NCBI RefSeq assembly: GCF_021044425.1
Contig: NZ_JAJNEC010000005.1
Coordinates: 2,232,001 to 2,296,000, forward strand
DNA: 64,000 nucleotides
Origin: Niabella pedocola
Lineage (GTDB): Bacteria > Bacteroidota > Bacteroidia > Chitinophagales > Chitinophagaceae
Direction of reading: 5' to 3'
Positions 17,521 to 26,835 of this stretch are shown here, piece by piece. A program made the position numbers and the translations under genes. Position 1 is the first letter of the stretch, and every line of letters starts with the position of its first letter. The notes below the pieces were generated by a model, which did no database searches, was not told the DNA's origin, and saw only the letters and a list, made by a program, of their open reading frames with translations.

Positions 17521-17741
17521 AAAAATGAAGAAATATTATCGGCGTTAGTGCTTTCTTTTTAATTTTTGGCGCAGCCATTATTATGTCCTTTTGCGAGGAA
17601 AGGAGTTAAAAGAAAATGGAGTGTTGATCCTGGTAAAATGGCCTTGGCATTCAAGAGGCCCTACCTGTCTTCTCTCAAAACTCATGGAGCCAACAGCTTC
17701 TTATAAATACATTCAAACCTTTTTTACCAAAACACAATACA

Positions 17742-18346
17742 ATGAAAAAGATTTTAACTGTTGTTGTTTATTACAATTGACTACAGTAGTTCTTAATGCA
17801 CAAACCTGAAGCGACTCCACCCCGGTAATATTTGTTACAACCAGGGACTGTTGGTATCGGAAACAGCAGCCCGGCTTCTACTCTGTATTTTAACAAGCCA
17901 GTCTCGGGTAAAATAATTTTCAAAGCTGGTCTGGCATGGAAGCCTATAGAATGGGAAGGGTAGATCAGCAGGACCTGCGGTTTTATGTAACATATGGCAC
18001 AACCGCCCCGCCCTCGGGATATAAATTTTCCGTTGCCGGCAAAGCCATTATGGAAGAAGTCTAAATAAAACTTTGGGCTTCCGGCTGGCCCGATTATGTT
18101 TTTAAACCCTCCTACCGTTTGATGCCCTTAAAAAATGTAGAACACTTTATCCAGGAGAACGGTCATCTTCCGGAAGTGCCGCCTGCTAAACAAGTGGAAC
18201 AGAACGGAGTAGCAGTTGGTGCCAACCAGGCAATGCTGTTGAAAAAAATAGAAGAACTGACCCTCTATATCATTGATCAGCAAAAGCAAATAACACAGCT
18301 GCAACAGGATATAAAAAAAGTTACTGGGGGTAAAAGAAAACGCTGA
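17742..18346 (+). pseudogene. Tail-fibre-like secreted protein, decayed
   Basis: Starts with a frameshifted signal peptide (MKKILTVV then LLQLTTVVLNAQT). A second frame carries YRMGRVDQQDLRFYVTYG and YKFSVAGKAIMEEV, followed by an in-frame TAA at 18062. It continues IKLWASGWPDYVFKPSYRL, FIQENGHLPEVPPAKQVEQN and a coiled-coil ELTLYIIDQQKQITQLQQD to 18346. This is the common Bacteroidetes secreted protein family with a tail-fibre-like C-terminus. At least two frameshifts and one stop make it non-functional. Confidence 0.85.
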
Positions 18347-18390
18347 TAAAACGAGCAATAGATATAGTGTTGATAAAAACGGGTGTTTAC

Positions 18391-18433
18391 TGCGGATGTC
18401 CGGAGCTGGCGGGGTCCGCAGAAAATATTTTTT
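18391..18433 (+). terminator. Hairpin after the tail-fibre-like pseudogene
   Basis: TGCGGA (18391-18396) pairs with TCCGCA (18415-18420), with an inner CCG/CGG pairing, followed by an A/T-rich tail ending in T6. Confidence 0.6.
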
Positions 18434-18620
18434 GATTTTTTGTCCTTTTGCACCTACATTTATCCCCATAAATTTTGTGAGAAACAGACCCCTCATTTTG
18501 ACCCCAATACCGCAATAGCCAGAGGAATTGACCCGTTAACGAAAGGAGGATGTTAAAAGAGGCTGCTGATTCCTGAAATCACCCGGGGAAATATAAAAAA
18601 AATGTTACTTTAGTTAAAAA

Positions 18621-19055
18621 TTGATCGACTTGAAGACACTCAGGCCCAAAAAAACTGCTCGTTACCGCTACGCCGCATTTACCCTTACCGAAGTACTGGT
18701 GGTGCTGATCATTATCGGTATCCTGGTATTGCTGGCCCTGCCCAGTTTAATGCCGCTGATTTCCAAGGCCAAGAGCACGGAAGCCAAACTGCAGCTGGAG
18801 CATGTGTATACCTTGGAACGGTCTTATTTTTTCGAAAACTCTGTTTATACCAATGACCTGAACGCCATTTCCTTTGAACAGCAACAACTGACCACCAACG
18901 GCGGACAGGCCAATTATAAAATAGAAATCATGGATGCTTCTCCCAAAGGATTTAAGGCCCGGGCTACGGCTGTGGTGGACTTTGACGGGGATGGCACGTT
19001 TAACCAATGGGAAATCGATCACAACAAAAAACTGGTGGAAACCGTTCCGGACTAA
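18621..19055 (+). CDS. gspG: Major pseudopilin (GspG-like)
   Basis: 144 residues. Start is TTG at 18621 or TTG at 18630; no ATG precedes the motif. Class III prepilin motif YAAFTLTEVLVVLIIIGILV (F+1, E+5) again with Ala at -1, followed by the long hydrophobic helix and the conserved SKAKSTEAKLQLEHVYTLE that follows it in GspG/PilE-type pilins. A DFDGDGTFNQWEID calcium-type loop (~123-136) is near the C-terminus, where GspG carries its calcium site. First gene of the rightward T2SS operon. Confidence 0.88.
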   Translation: MIDLKTLRPKKTARYRYAAFTLTEVLVVLIIIGILVLLALPSLMPLISKAKSTEAKLQLEHVYTLERSYFFENSVYTNDLNAISFEQQQLTTNGGQANYKIEIMDASPKGFKARATAVVDFDGDGTFNQWEIDHNKKLVETVPD

Positions 19056-19059
19056 CGCT

Positions 19060-19593
19060 ATGCAACTGCTAAGCCTGATTTTATTAACGGCCGTTTTTGC
19101 GGCAATGGCGGTCCGGGATTTCCGGCTCCGGGCCATTGAGGGGTATTATTACCTGCTGCTGGCTGCGACAGTAGTTTTTTATGCCGGATTACGTGCCCCG
19201 GCCGGCATGCTGGTTTCAAACCTGCTCATCAACGGATGCCTGCTGCTACTCTTAATGGCCGTGCTATGGGGCTATTTTAAAGTGCGGAAGGGTATTTCCC
19301 TGCAAACACTTTTTATGAGCAAGCTGGGCATGGGCGACCTCCTTTTCTGGGTAGTAACCGCACCTTTGTTTGCCCCGTTTCATTTTATTGCCTGGATGAT
19401 CGGGTCTTTATGCACCATATTGATTGCGTATGGAGTATGGCATGTGGCGGGGAGCCGGCAACAGGCACCGGTTACTATACCGCTGGCGGGTATGCAGGCG
19501 GTACTGTTGGGGCTGCTGCTGATCCTGAACCAGGGGGTGCTCAACTATAATTTTTTTGAAGATTCATTCATCTTATCTGCCATTCAGCCATAA
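19060..19593 (+). CDS. Short A24 prepilin peptidase-like membrane protein
   Basis: 177 residues from ATG 19060, 4 bases after the gspG stop. About six membrane segments. The two aspartates expected for the A24 aspartic peptidase are visible: Asp in AVRDFRLRAIEG near residue 20 and Asp in KLGMGDLLFWV near 90 (the GxGD motif). The cysteine-rich N-terminal methylase part of classical GspO/PilD is absent, so it is a peptidase-only version. Its last base overlaps the first base of the gspE start. Confidence 0.78.
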   Translation: MQLLSLILLTAVFAAMAVRDFRLRAIEGYYYLLLAATVVFYAGLRAPAGMLVSNLLINGCLLLLLMAVLWGYFKVRKGISLQTLFMSKLGMGDLLFWVVTAPLFAPFHFIAWMIGSLCTILIAYGVWHVAGSRQQAPVTIPLAGMQAVLLGLLLILNQGVLNYNFFEDSFILSAIQP

Positions 19594-21017
19594 TGCCTGC
19601 CACTACAAACATAGCAACGCTGATCACGCCGGAACTGGCCTGGAAATACCAGATGGCATTTGCTGGCTTCGAAAACGGTGTGTTACTGCTATGGGCGGAT
19701 GCGGCTGCAACGGAAACGGAGCTTAGTCTGCACAAAGAGGAACTGGAACTGATCACCGGTCATCCGGTGAGGTTTGAGCAACTGGATACGGCACTGCTTA
19801 CCCGGAAAATCAGCGAGGCCTATGCAAAAAAGGATACGGCCGACCAGCGCGGACAGCATAATTTTTATACTGGTCACCCCGATCATTTTTTAAACGACCT
19901 GATCGCGGAGGCTAAAAGTCTGAAGAGCAGCGATATTCATATTGAAACGTATGAAAATGATTGCCGGGTGCGTATCCGGGTAGATGGATTGCTGGTATTG
20001 CGTTACTTGATCGAGAAAAAGCAATATCCCGCCCTTATCAACAAGATCAAGATCAGCGCCAACCTGGATATCGCAGAAAAACGGCTGCCCCAGGATGGAC
20101 GGATCTTTTTCCAGAAAGGCAATGATAAATTTGATATCCGGGTTTCGATCGTGCCCACCCTGCACGGCGAAAAAGTAGTGCTGCGGTTGCTCAGCAATGA
20201 TGCCACCGATATCCGGCTGGAAACCCTGGGCTTTTCGGAAAATGATTTAAATAATTACCTCGAAGGATTAAAAAAGCCCTATGGCATTGTGCTGATCAGC
20301 GGTCCTACGGGGTCGGGTAAAACCACTACCCTGTATGCCACGTTGAAGCTGCTTAATCTTTCTACCAAGAATATCCTGACCATTGAAGACCCCATCGAGT
20401 ATACCTTAAAAGGGATCAACCAGGTACAGGTAAAAGAAAATATCGGGCTGAGCTTTGCCGTGGCCCTGCGTACTTTTTTACGTCAGGACCCGGATGTGAT
20501 CATGCTGGGGGAGATCCGGGATGCCGAAACGGCCAATATGGCCATACGGGCTGCGCTGACGGGGCACCTCGTGCTTTCCACCATTCATACCAACTCGGCC
20601 TGGGGCACAGTGTCACGCCTGATCGATATGAACATTCCGCCCTTCCTGATCGCCAATACGCTGAATACATCTGTGGCGCAGCGGCTGGTGCGCCTGCTCT
20701 GTCCGGATTGCAAACGGGAAGAACCCTTTTTGCCTTCGTTCTTCCCCAAAAATTACCGGCCGCCGCAGGCATTAAATACGCATTGGGTGCCGGTGGGCTG
20801 CAGTCATTGCTTCAATACCGGTTACCGTAAGCGGAAAGCCATTTATGAGGTAATACCCGTGGATGGGGAACTGGCGGATGAAATAAAAAAAGGCAGCTCC
20901 CGGGTAGATGGGCTTTTAAAAGAGAAACAGATAAAAACATTGGCCGATAATGCTTTTGAGTTGCTGAAAACGGGGGAAACCTCGCTGGAGGAAGTGTACC
21001 CGATGTTACTGAACTAG
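19593..21017 (+). CDS. gspE: T2SS assembly ATPase (GspE/PilB family)
   Basis: 474 residues. N2 domain (~95-220: SSDIHIETYENDCRVRIRVD), then the RecA-like domain with Walker A GPTGSGKTTTLY (from ~237), Asp box, Walker B VIMLGEIRD (~302) and His box STIHTNSA (~330). Two CxxC pairs, CPDC (370/373) and CSHC (403/406), form the family's zinc-binding CM domain. It lacks a long N1 domain, so is a little shorter than many GspE. It drives pseudopilin assembly on the GspF platform encoded at 902. Confidence 0.95.
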   Translation: MPATTNIATLITPELAWKYQMAFAGFENGVLLLWADAAATETELSLHKEELELITGHPVRFEQLDTALLTRKISEAYAKKDTADQRGQHNFYTGHPDHFLNDLIAEAKSLKSSDIHIETYENDCRVRIRVDGLLVLRYLIEKKQYPALINKIKISANLDIAEKRLPQDGRIFFQKGNDKFDIRVSIVPTLHGEKVVLRLLSNDATDIRLETLGFSENDLNNYLEGLKKPYGIVLISGPTGSGKTTTLYATLKLLNLSTKNILTIEDPIEYTLKGINQVQVKENIGLSFAVALRTFLRQDPDVIMLGEIRDAETANMAIRAALTGHLVLSTIHTNSAWGTVSRLIDMNIPPFLIANTLNTSVAQRLVRLLCPDCKREEPFLPSFFPKNYRPPQALNTHWVPVGCSHCFNTGYRKRKAIYEVIPVDGELADEIKKGSSRVDGLLKEKQIKTLADNAFELLKTGETSLEEVYPMLLN

Positions 21018-21028
21018 AGCATAAGAAA

Positions 21029-21050
21029 GGCGGCGAATAAATTTGCCGCC
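21029..21050 (+). promoter_or_regulatory. GC hairpin between gspE and the next ORF
   Basis: GGCGGC (21029-21034) and GCCGCC (21045-21050) form a perfect 6 bp GC stem with a 10 base AT loop. It has no T-run and touches the ATG at 21051, so it may be an mRNA-stability or translation-control hairpin. Confidence 0.4.
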
Positions 21051-21221
21051 ATGATTTATAAAAGAACTGAAATATTAGGCGGTATCAAAACACGCTATCG
21101 GCATGCTGAATTCATTTCAGGATCTGCTGATCGGATCATCGGACGGACCTTGATAAACTCAAGGGAACAACCGGACTTTAAAACGGCTTTTGATACGGCG
21201 CTTAGGAAGAAATATTTATGA
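21051..21221 (+). CDS. Possible 56-residue small protein coupled to gspD
   Basis: ATG 21051 runs 56 codons to a TGA that overlaps the gspD ATG in the ATGA arrangement. Basic, no signal peptide: MIYKRTEILGGIKTRYRHAE, FKTAFDTALRKKYL. The coupling favours a real gene, but the middle (CATGCTGAATTCATTTCAGG) resembles a dispersed Bacteroidetes intergenic repeat that often yields false peptides, so caution is needed. Confidence 0.35.
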   Translation: MIYKRTEILGGIKTRYRHAEFISGSADRIIGRTLINSREQPDFKTAFDTALRKKYL

Positions 21222-23158
21222 AGCGATTCTATTTTGTACTGATTTTTTTTATGGTTTGCTGCCTGCATCAAACGGCGATGGCACAGCAGGACCGGCTGAT
21301 GCAACTGCGCAATATCCTTACTACGCTGTCGATGGACCTGCCAGGACTGAACCAGCAGATACAGATGGATGTGGCCGATATTTCGATTGCTGATTTTATG
21401 CGGGGACTGGCACAGTCCTATAAGCTCAATATCAATATCGCGCCGGATGTCAATAAAAAAATGACCAATCATTTTTCCAATACCCTGGTACGGGATGTGC
21501 TGGTATTTATTGCAGACCAGTACAGCCTGGCGTATGATTTCCAGGGAACGATCATTAATGTAAAGAATTACAGGGATCCGAAGTTGGACCTGCCACCGCC
21601 GCCGAAAGTGATAAAGGCTGATTATAATACCTCTACAAAGCTGCTTTCCCTCGATCTTTCCAACGACACCTTATATGATGTAACCAAAAAGATCACCCAG
21701 TTAACCGGGGTAAACATTGCGGTAATGCCGGCCTCTATCAATAAGCTGGTATCCGGATATGTAAAAGACCTGCCGGTGGGTGAAGCACTGGGAAAGATCG
21801 CGGTATCCAACCGCATAAAAATGACCTCCAGCGGCGGTGATAATTTCATCCTGGATGCGCTGCAGGACGACGAGGAATATGTATTGAAAAACACCCGGCC
21901 GGCAACGGATGGCTATACCATTTCCCGTAAAACAGGCGCAGGCGATAAAAATGCACCCGGCCGGATGTCGATCGATGCCAACCAGGTAGGGGATGAAAAA
22001 CTGCTGAATGTAAGTGCGGTAAACACGCCGTTAAAGGAGTTGGTGAAAAGTCTTTCGGCGCAGGCCGGGGTGGCCTATTTTATCTACGCGGAACTGAACG
22101 GGAACGTGACGGCCGAGGCGCATAACCTGCGGTATGCAGAAGTATTACAAAAGATACTGCTGGGAACGCCTTATTCCTTTTCACAGCAGGATGGCATCTA
22201 TATGATCGGTGAAAAGAATTTTGAAGGCATCCGTGCCCAACGCCTGATCCAGCTGCACCATCGCTCGGTAGATTCATTAGTACATTTCCTGCCGGATGAC
22301 CTGAAAAAAGATATTTCGGTAAAAGAGTTTAAAGAATTGAATGCCTTTTTGGCCACGGGTCCGGAGCCACAGCTCAATAAAGTAGAGCAACTGGTAAAAC
22401 AGCTGGACCGCAAAGTGCCGCTGATCACCATTGAAGTGATCATTATGGATATCAATAAAGGATCGGTGGTAAAGGCCGGGCTGAAAGCGGGCATTTCCGA
22501 TAGCATGCGTACCGGTGGAAATTTACTGGGTGGTGGTCTTGATTTTACCCTGGGATCCCGCTCTATCAATAATATTATCGATAAGATCGGGCTGAACAAT
22601 GTATTCAACCTGGGGCATGTGACACCTAATTTTTACCTGCAATTGCAGGCCATCGAAAACCGCCAGAACGTAGAGATGCGGCAGACGCCGAAGCTTTCCA
22701 CACTCAACGGGCACGCCGCATCTTTGAGTATCGGAAATACGCGGTATTATGAGATATCTACACAAAATACCCTGGGCTCTTTAAACCCAACGATCGTTTC
22801 CACGAAACAATTTAATTCCGTAGAAGCCAACCTGGAGCTGAAGATCACCCCCTTTGTATCGGCGGATGAGGATGTAACATTAAACATGGAAATGGATATT
22901 TCCAATTTCACGGCAGATACCAAGATCAATGAGCCGCCGCCCACGGCAACGAGTAAGTTTAAATCCATCATCCGGGTAAAAAATGATGATATGGTGTTGT
23001 TGGGTGGCATCGAACGTACCGAGAAAGGCGATAGTTATGACGGCATCCCCCTGCTGGGACGGATCCCCGTGTTAAAATGGTTGTTCAGCTCGCGCAATCG
23101 CAGAAATGTAAAAGTAGTGTCCGTGGTATTTATTAAACCCACCATTGTTTATAATTGA
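21218..23158 (+). CDS. gspD: T2SS outer-membrane secretin (GspD family)
   Basis: 646 residues with a signal peptide (LIFFMVCCLHQTAMAQ). Short N-domains (~50-120: ADFMRGLAQSYKLNINIAPD; STN-like ~230-290) precede the secretin domain (~400-640). Family signatures are VPLITIEVIIMDINKG, RQTPKLSTLNGHAASL, DMVLLGGIERTEKGD, GIPLLGRIPVLKWLFSSR. It forms the outer-membrane gate. No pilotin gene was recognised unless the lipoprotein at 24917 plays that part. Ends 8 bases before the next start. Confidence 0.94.
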   Translation: MKRFYFVLIFFMVCCLHQTAMAQQDRLMQLRNILTTLSMDLPGLNQQIQMDVADISIADFMRGLAQSYKLNINIAPDVNKKMTNHFSNTLVRDVLVFIADQYSLAYDFQGTIINVKNYRDPKLDLPPPPKVIKADYNTSTKLLSLDLSNDTLYDVTKKITQLTGVNIAVMPASINKLVSGYVKDLPVGEALGKIAVSNRIKMTSSGGDNFILDALQDDEEYVLKNTRPATDGYTISRKTGAGDKNAPGRMSIDANQVGDEKLLNVSAVNTPLKELVKSLSAQAGVAYFIYAELNGNVTAEAHNLRYAEVLQKILLGTPYSFSQQDGIYMIGEKNFEGIRAQRLIQLHHRSVDSLVHFLPDDLKKDISVKEFKELNAFLATGPEPQLNKVEQLVKQLDRKVPLITIEVIIMDINKGSVVKAGLKAGISDSMRTGGNLLGGGLDFTLGSRSINNIIDKIGLNNVFNLGHVTPNFYLQLQAIENRQNVEMRQTPKLSTLNGHAASLSIGNTRYYEISTQNTLGSLNPTIVSTKQFNSVEANLELKITPFVSADEDVTLNMEMDISNFTADTKINEPPPTATSKFKSIIRVKNDDMVLLGGIERTEKGDSYDGIPLLGRIPVLKWLFSSRNRRNVKVVSVVFIKPTIVYN

Positions 23159-23166
23159 TCCAGCCC

Positions 23167-24387
23167 ATGTTCCGGAAGCTAAAAGATACCATCATTACCA
23201 TCAAGGAAGCTGTTGGCGTGGAGCTGCAGATCGGTCCGGACGAGCGCTGGCAGTTCAATGGATTCCATGTGAAATTTGTTGACAAAAAATTACAACAGCT
23301 CACCGCGTATTCAGATATTGAAGACCTGAAATTATTAAAAGCCCGGCTGCCGAAACAGGTACCCCTGGTACTGGTGATCAATGGTAAAGGTGTGCTGATG
23401 CGAAAGACCGCCCAACCGGAAAACAACCTGGTGAACCAGTTATTTCCCGGTTCCAACCCGGGAGATTTTTTCTCCGTAACCTGTCCCGATGAAGCAACCG
23501 GGCAATATCATTTTATTTGCCGGAAAACATTGGTTGCACAGGTGCTGGAAGCATTGAATGCTGCGGGTCTTCAACCCCTGTCGCTTGGTATCGGGCTAAC
23601 CCCGCTGGTGCAGGCCCTGCCCTTCCTGGAAGCCCCGGATGCAACGATCCACACACCCTCCTATTCGGTTGCTATCGTTCAAAAAAAGATCCATGAAATC
23701 ATCTATGGCCCCCGGGACCGGCCGGATGCATCCTCATTCATGGTGGGCGGAGCGCTGTATAAAGCCCAACAGGTAAATGCATTGGGCGCAGTGCTGCAGG
23801 TGCTGTTAAAACCCGCAGATCAGTTGGAAGGAGACATTACTACAGAAGCAGTAAAAGCTGTGGGGGAAGACTATAAATACTACAAATTATTTCATTTCAC
23901 CAAATGGACGGTATTGGCCGCATTGCTGGTATTACTGCTGGGTAATTTTTTTGTGTTCAATCATTATTTCGGAAAAAACAAGGCACTGGCACAGCAGGCA
24001 GACCTGGTGCGGGCGGCCACCCAAAGCAGTTTATTGGAGCAGGCCCGGTCCGACTCATCTTATGCTTTTTTTACCAGCGCGGGCTGGAATAAAAATACCC
24101 GGCATAGCTATTATGCCGATCGTATTGCGGCGCTGGCACCGGAAACGGTACGCTTTTCCCTGCTGCAAACGGCGCCTGTACAGGAATCGATAGGTGCGGG
24201 CGATCTTATTTTTGCCAACAATAAAATTATACTGCAGGGCATTTCAACCGATCCTACTGAGTTGGAAACCTTCAGCCGGGCTATAAAGAATATCCCCGGA
24301 GTGGAAGCGGTGGTCATCAATAATTATTTATATAAGCGGGATCTGCTGGCTGCAGTGTTTACCCTCGAAATTACGATACAGTCATGA
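23167..24387 (+). CDS. GspL/PilM-PilN-like inner-membrane assembly protein
   Basis: 406 residues from ATG 23167 (TTG 23155 is possible but overlaps the gspD stop). The N-terminal ~230 residues look like a degenerate actin-like PilM/GspL cytoplasmic domain. One membrane segment follows (~250-270, WTVLAALLVLLLGNFFVFN), then a coiled-coil and ferredoxin-like periplasmic part (LETFSRAIKNIPGVEAVVIN), as in PilN/GspL. It would link the ATPase to the periplasmic parts. Overlaps the next gene by 4 bases. Confidence 0.75.
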   Translation: MFRKLKDTIITIKEAVGVELQIGPDERWQFNGFHVKFVDKKLQQLTAYSDIEDLKLLKARLPKQVPLVLVINGKGVLMRKTAQPENNLVNQLFPGSNPGDFFSVTCPDEATGQYHFICRKTLVAQVLEALNAAGLQPLSLGIGLTPLVQALPFLEAPDATIHTPSYSVAIVQKKIHEIIYGPRDRPDASSFMVGGALYKAQQVNALGAVLQVLLKPADQLEGDITTEAVKAVGEDYKYYKLFHFTKWTVLAALLVLLLGNFFVFNHYFGKNKALAQQADLVRAATQSSLLEQARSDSSYAFFTSAGWNKNTRHSYYADRIAALAPETVRFSLLQTAPVQESIGAGDLIFANNKIILQGISTDPTELETFSRAIKNIPGVEAVVINNYLYKRDLLAAVFTLEITIQS

Positions 24388-24920
24388 GTAAAGCAGTAAC
24401 AATAAAATCGCCCGTCACTTACCGGCAGCGGCTGCAATGGCTGCTTTGGTCGGTAGTTCCGCTGTTGTTACTTTGTTACCTGCTGGGATTCCGGAAAACG
24501 GCCGCCGTGATCAGCGATTACCACAAAAATCAGCGGCTGCAGCAACAGGGAGCCCTGATGGCGGACAGTATGCAGGTATTTGAGAAAAAGCAGGAGGCGG
24601 TCGATCGCTGGCAAAAACAATACCTGGTAGACAGCTCCCGGCTGGACGGCGCCATTCTTGCGTCGATCAACAGCCGGTGTGATGCACTGGGCCTGCAGTT
24701 TAAAGAGTACAAGCCGCTGGGAACAAGTGCCCAGGATATCTGGACGCGGGTGGTAACGGTTGAGGGAACGTTTCATAAGATCCTGCAATTGATCTTCCAG
24801 CTGGAACAACAGGAGCAGCTCTGCCGGATCGCATCCATAAAATATCAGCACATAAAGGAGGGCGACAGTGAGGTGTTGAATTGCAGTTTATATATTCAAA
24901 ACGTAGTGAATAAAAAATGA
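24384..24920 (+). CDS. GspM/PilO-like inner-membrane protein
   Basis: 178 residues. Short cytoplasmic start, one membrane helix (LLWSVVPLLLLCYLLGF), then a coiled-coil (~45-95) and a small alpha/beta domain (VEGTFHKILQLIFQLEQQEQ), the GspM/PilO topology. ATGA overlap with the gene before and a 4 base overlap with the gene after point to one tightly coupled operon. Confidence 0.72.
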   Translation: MSKAVTIKSPVTYRQRLQWLLWSVVPLLLLCYLLGFRKTAAVISDYHKNQRLQQQGALMADSMQVFEKKQEAVDRWQKQYLVDSSRLDGAILASINSRCDALGLQFKEYKPLGTSAQDIWTRVVTVEGTFHKILQLIFQLEQQEQLCRIASIKYQHIKEGDSEVLNCSLYIQNVVNKK

Positions 24921-25315
24921 AAAACAGCGGTATCATAATAGGAGCATTACTGGTGGGGTTGCTCATCGCATCGGCTTCCTGCGAAGAGATCTTTGATGAT
25001 GATTACTCATCTTATACGGTAAAGCTGGCGTCGCCGGCAGACAGTATGTTGCTGGCCGACACCCTGGTGCAGTTGAGCTGGACACCGCTTCAGCAGCCGG
25101 CCGATTACCAGGTGCAGGTGGCCCAGCCTAAATTTGATTCCCTGGCAAAGCTGGTAAAGGATACCATCACCAGCGGCAATAGTATCCGGATCACTGCACA
25201 GGAGCGGGGTAAAAAATACCAGTGGCGCGTGCGTGCCATTGGCAAAAACACAGTGAGTCCGTATAGCAAGCCCTGGATGTTCTTTATACAAAACAATCAA
25301 AGCCTTGAAGAATAA
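24917..25315 (+). CDS. Fibronectin-like lipoprotein of the T2SS operon
   Basis: 132 residues. Lipoprotein signal LLVGLLIASASC with Cys near residue 22, then a single fibronectin type III-like fold (VQLSWTPLQQPADYQVQVAQ, KYQWRVRAIGKNTVSPYSKP). Its embedding between GspM- and GspC-like genes suggests an outer-membrane accessory or pilotin-like partner of the secretin; this is inference. Confidence 0.7.
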   Translation: MKNSGIIIGALLVGLLIASASCEEIFDDDYSSYTVKLASPADSMLLADTLVQLSWTPLQQPADYQVQVAQPKFDSLAKLVKDTITSGNSIRITAQERGKKYQWRVRAIGKNTVSPYSKPWMFFIQNNQSLEE

Positions 25316-25322
25316 TCCCAAT

Positions 25323-25829
25323 ATGAAATACCTGCTGATCGGCCTGGTAGCGCTGATCTGGGGACTGATCATTTACAAAGTGATCCGGGGGTTGTCGGGT
25401 GATGATCCGCCGCCGGTAGCCACGAAAATAAAACCGCCTCAAACTGCGGATACATTATCAGCGTACCAGCTTACCGCGGCATCCTATCCGGATCCTTTCA
25501 GCAATGAATTGATCGAAGAAGAAGTGGTTACCGAAACCATCACACCAGGCGGTGCCAAAGCGCCTGCAGGTATAACGCCTGCAAACCCGCAACCGGCACC
25601 GGTTATGGCAGCGCCGCCGCCTCCCCCGCCGCCGGCGATCAAGTACAGCGGGTATATTTACAACCCCCAAACCCGGAAGAAGATGGCCATGATCACTGTA
25701 AACGGCCGGGGGCTGAGCGTAAGCATAAACGAAAAGATTGACGATAAAACAAGGGTGCTGGACATCACCGATCAGAAGATAACCGTGAGCTTTAACGGAA
25801 AGCGGATTGAGTATGTGATTGGGGGTTGA
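25323..25829 (+). CDS. GspC/PilP-like periplasmic coupling protein
   Basis: 168 residues from ATG 25323 (TTG 25305 overlaps the lipoprotein gene). One N-terminal membrane helix (YLLIGLVALIWGLIIYKVI), a proline-rich linker (~85-105 with a run of eight prolines), then a compact beta domain (YSGYIYNPQTRKKMAMITVN, KITVSFNGKRIEYVI) like the HR domain of GspC/PilP that docks on the secretin. Last gene of the operon. Confidence 0.75.
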   Translation: MKYLLIGLVALIWGLIIYKVIRGLSGDDPPPVATKIKPPQTADTLSAYQLTAASYPDPFSNELIEEEVVTETITPGGAKAPAGITPANPQPAPVMAAPPPPPPPAIKYSGYIYNPQTRKKMAMITVNGRGLSVSINEKIDDKTRVLDITDQKITVSFNGKRIEYVIGG

Positions 25830-26028
25830 TGGACATAAAGATGTATCAGAGGCGCGACGAAACAATCGTGTTCGGGAAATCGTTTCTGTCTAATTGTGGG
25901 AAATCGGAAGAGTTATCTAAATAAATATAGGACCTGATGACGCGCCACTAGTGACGTTGTAGCCCCATAATAAACATCACATAAAAGTGAATGTTTTAAT
26001 CAGCAATTGAACAAAAAATAATACTGCT

Positions 26029-26286
26029 ATGAAAAAAAACAATCTATTACTACATTCGAACTTTGCCCATTTAAGCCCCCGTGAGAAAGAAATACTGGAA
26101 ATGATTGTTGAGGAAAAGACCAATGTCGAGATTTCAAAAGAACTGTTTATAAGCAAGCGCACCGTGGATGGACACCGCCAGAATATTTTGAATAAGCTCA
26201 ACGTAAAAACAACAGTGGGATTAATAAAAGTTGTTTACGAAACATTGATAAGCGCAAATAATAATACGGAAACGCTGCAGCTCTGA
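26029..26286 (+). CDS. Stand-alone LuxR/GerE HTH protein
   Basis: 85 residues, almost only a GerE domain: HLSPREKEILEMIVEEKTNV, SKELFISKRTVDGHRQNIL, NKLNVKT (about 15-70). No receiver or sensory domain. Like the larger LuxR protein at 5315 it sits a few hundred bases upstream of an RHS gene set, so each RHS locus has its own LuxR-type regulator. Confidence 0.82.
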   Translation: MKKNNLLLHSNFAHLSPREKEILEMIVEEKTNVEISKELFISKRTVDGHRQNILNKLNVKTTVGLIKVVYETLISANNNTETLQL

Positions 26287-26835
26287 GGAAACAGGTATAT
26301 ATACGTATTGTTTTCTTTGATGTAAGAAATTAATTTCGCAAAACTGATTTAAATGACGAACTGAAAGCTAGGAAACTGCAGATGGAGAAGTACGCGTTAT
26401 CTAATGAGAACAAGCCCAGGAATTTATCGGCATGAGTCTCTTTTGTTAGAGATAGATAATAAGCAGTTCTGCCAGTAGCCCGATTTAGAACTGTATACTG
26501 CGCTTAACTCTTGAATAATGCTTTTGTATAAAGGTGTATTCATATTCATCTTCTATAATGTCGCTGCTTTTACATCTGTATACGCCTATAGCTAAAGTAT
26601 TCATCTTTCTTTAAATGTTGATTGTGGATGCAGGAGCCGTAGATGATAAATTTTAATAAAAAAGGTGAATTGACTTTATGTTAATCGGAGCTGAAAAGAA
26701 TGTTACCTGGCTTGGACGCCACAGCCCTACTGTGCTGAACGTGTTCATGTAGCATTGAAGTATAATTGATAGTATCAGTTTTCCAGGCAAAAAGTGTAAT
26801 GAGTATAAAAGTTTAATCAAATTAAAAATGACAGT
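26287..26835. other. Intergenic leader before the RHS2/RHS3 genes
   Basis: About 550 AT-rich bases. No ORF with coding character and no strong hairpin or consensus promoter box seen. Probably holds the promoter of the second RHS locus. Confidence 0.4.

Noticed and set aside
17591..17809. 72-residue ORF
   Set aside because: It ends inside the frameshifted signal peptide of the tail-fibre-like pseudogene and has no coding features of its own.
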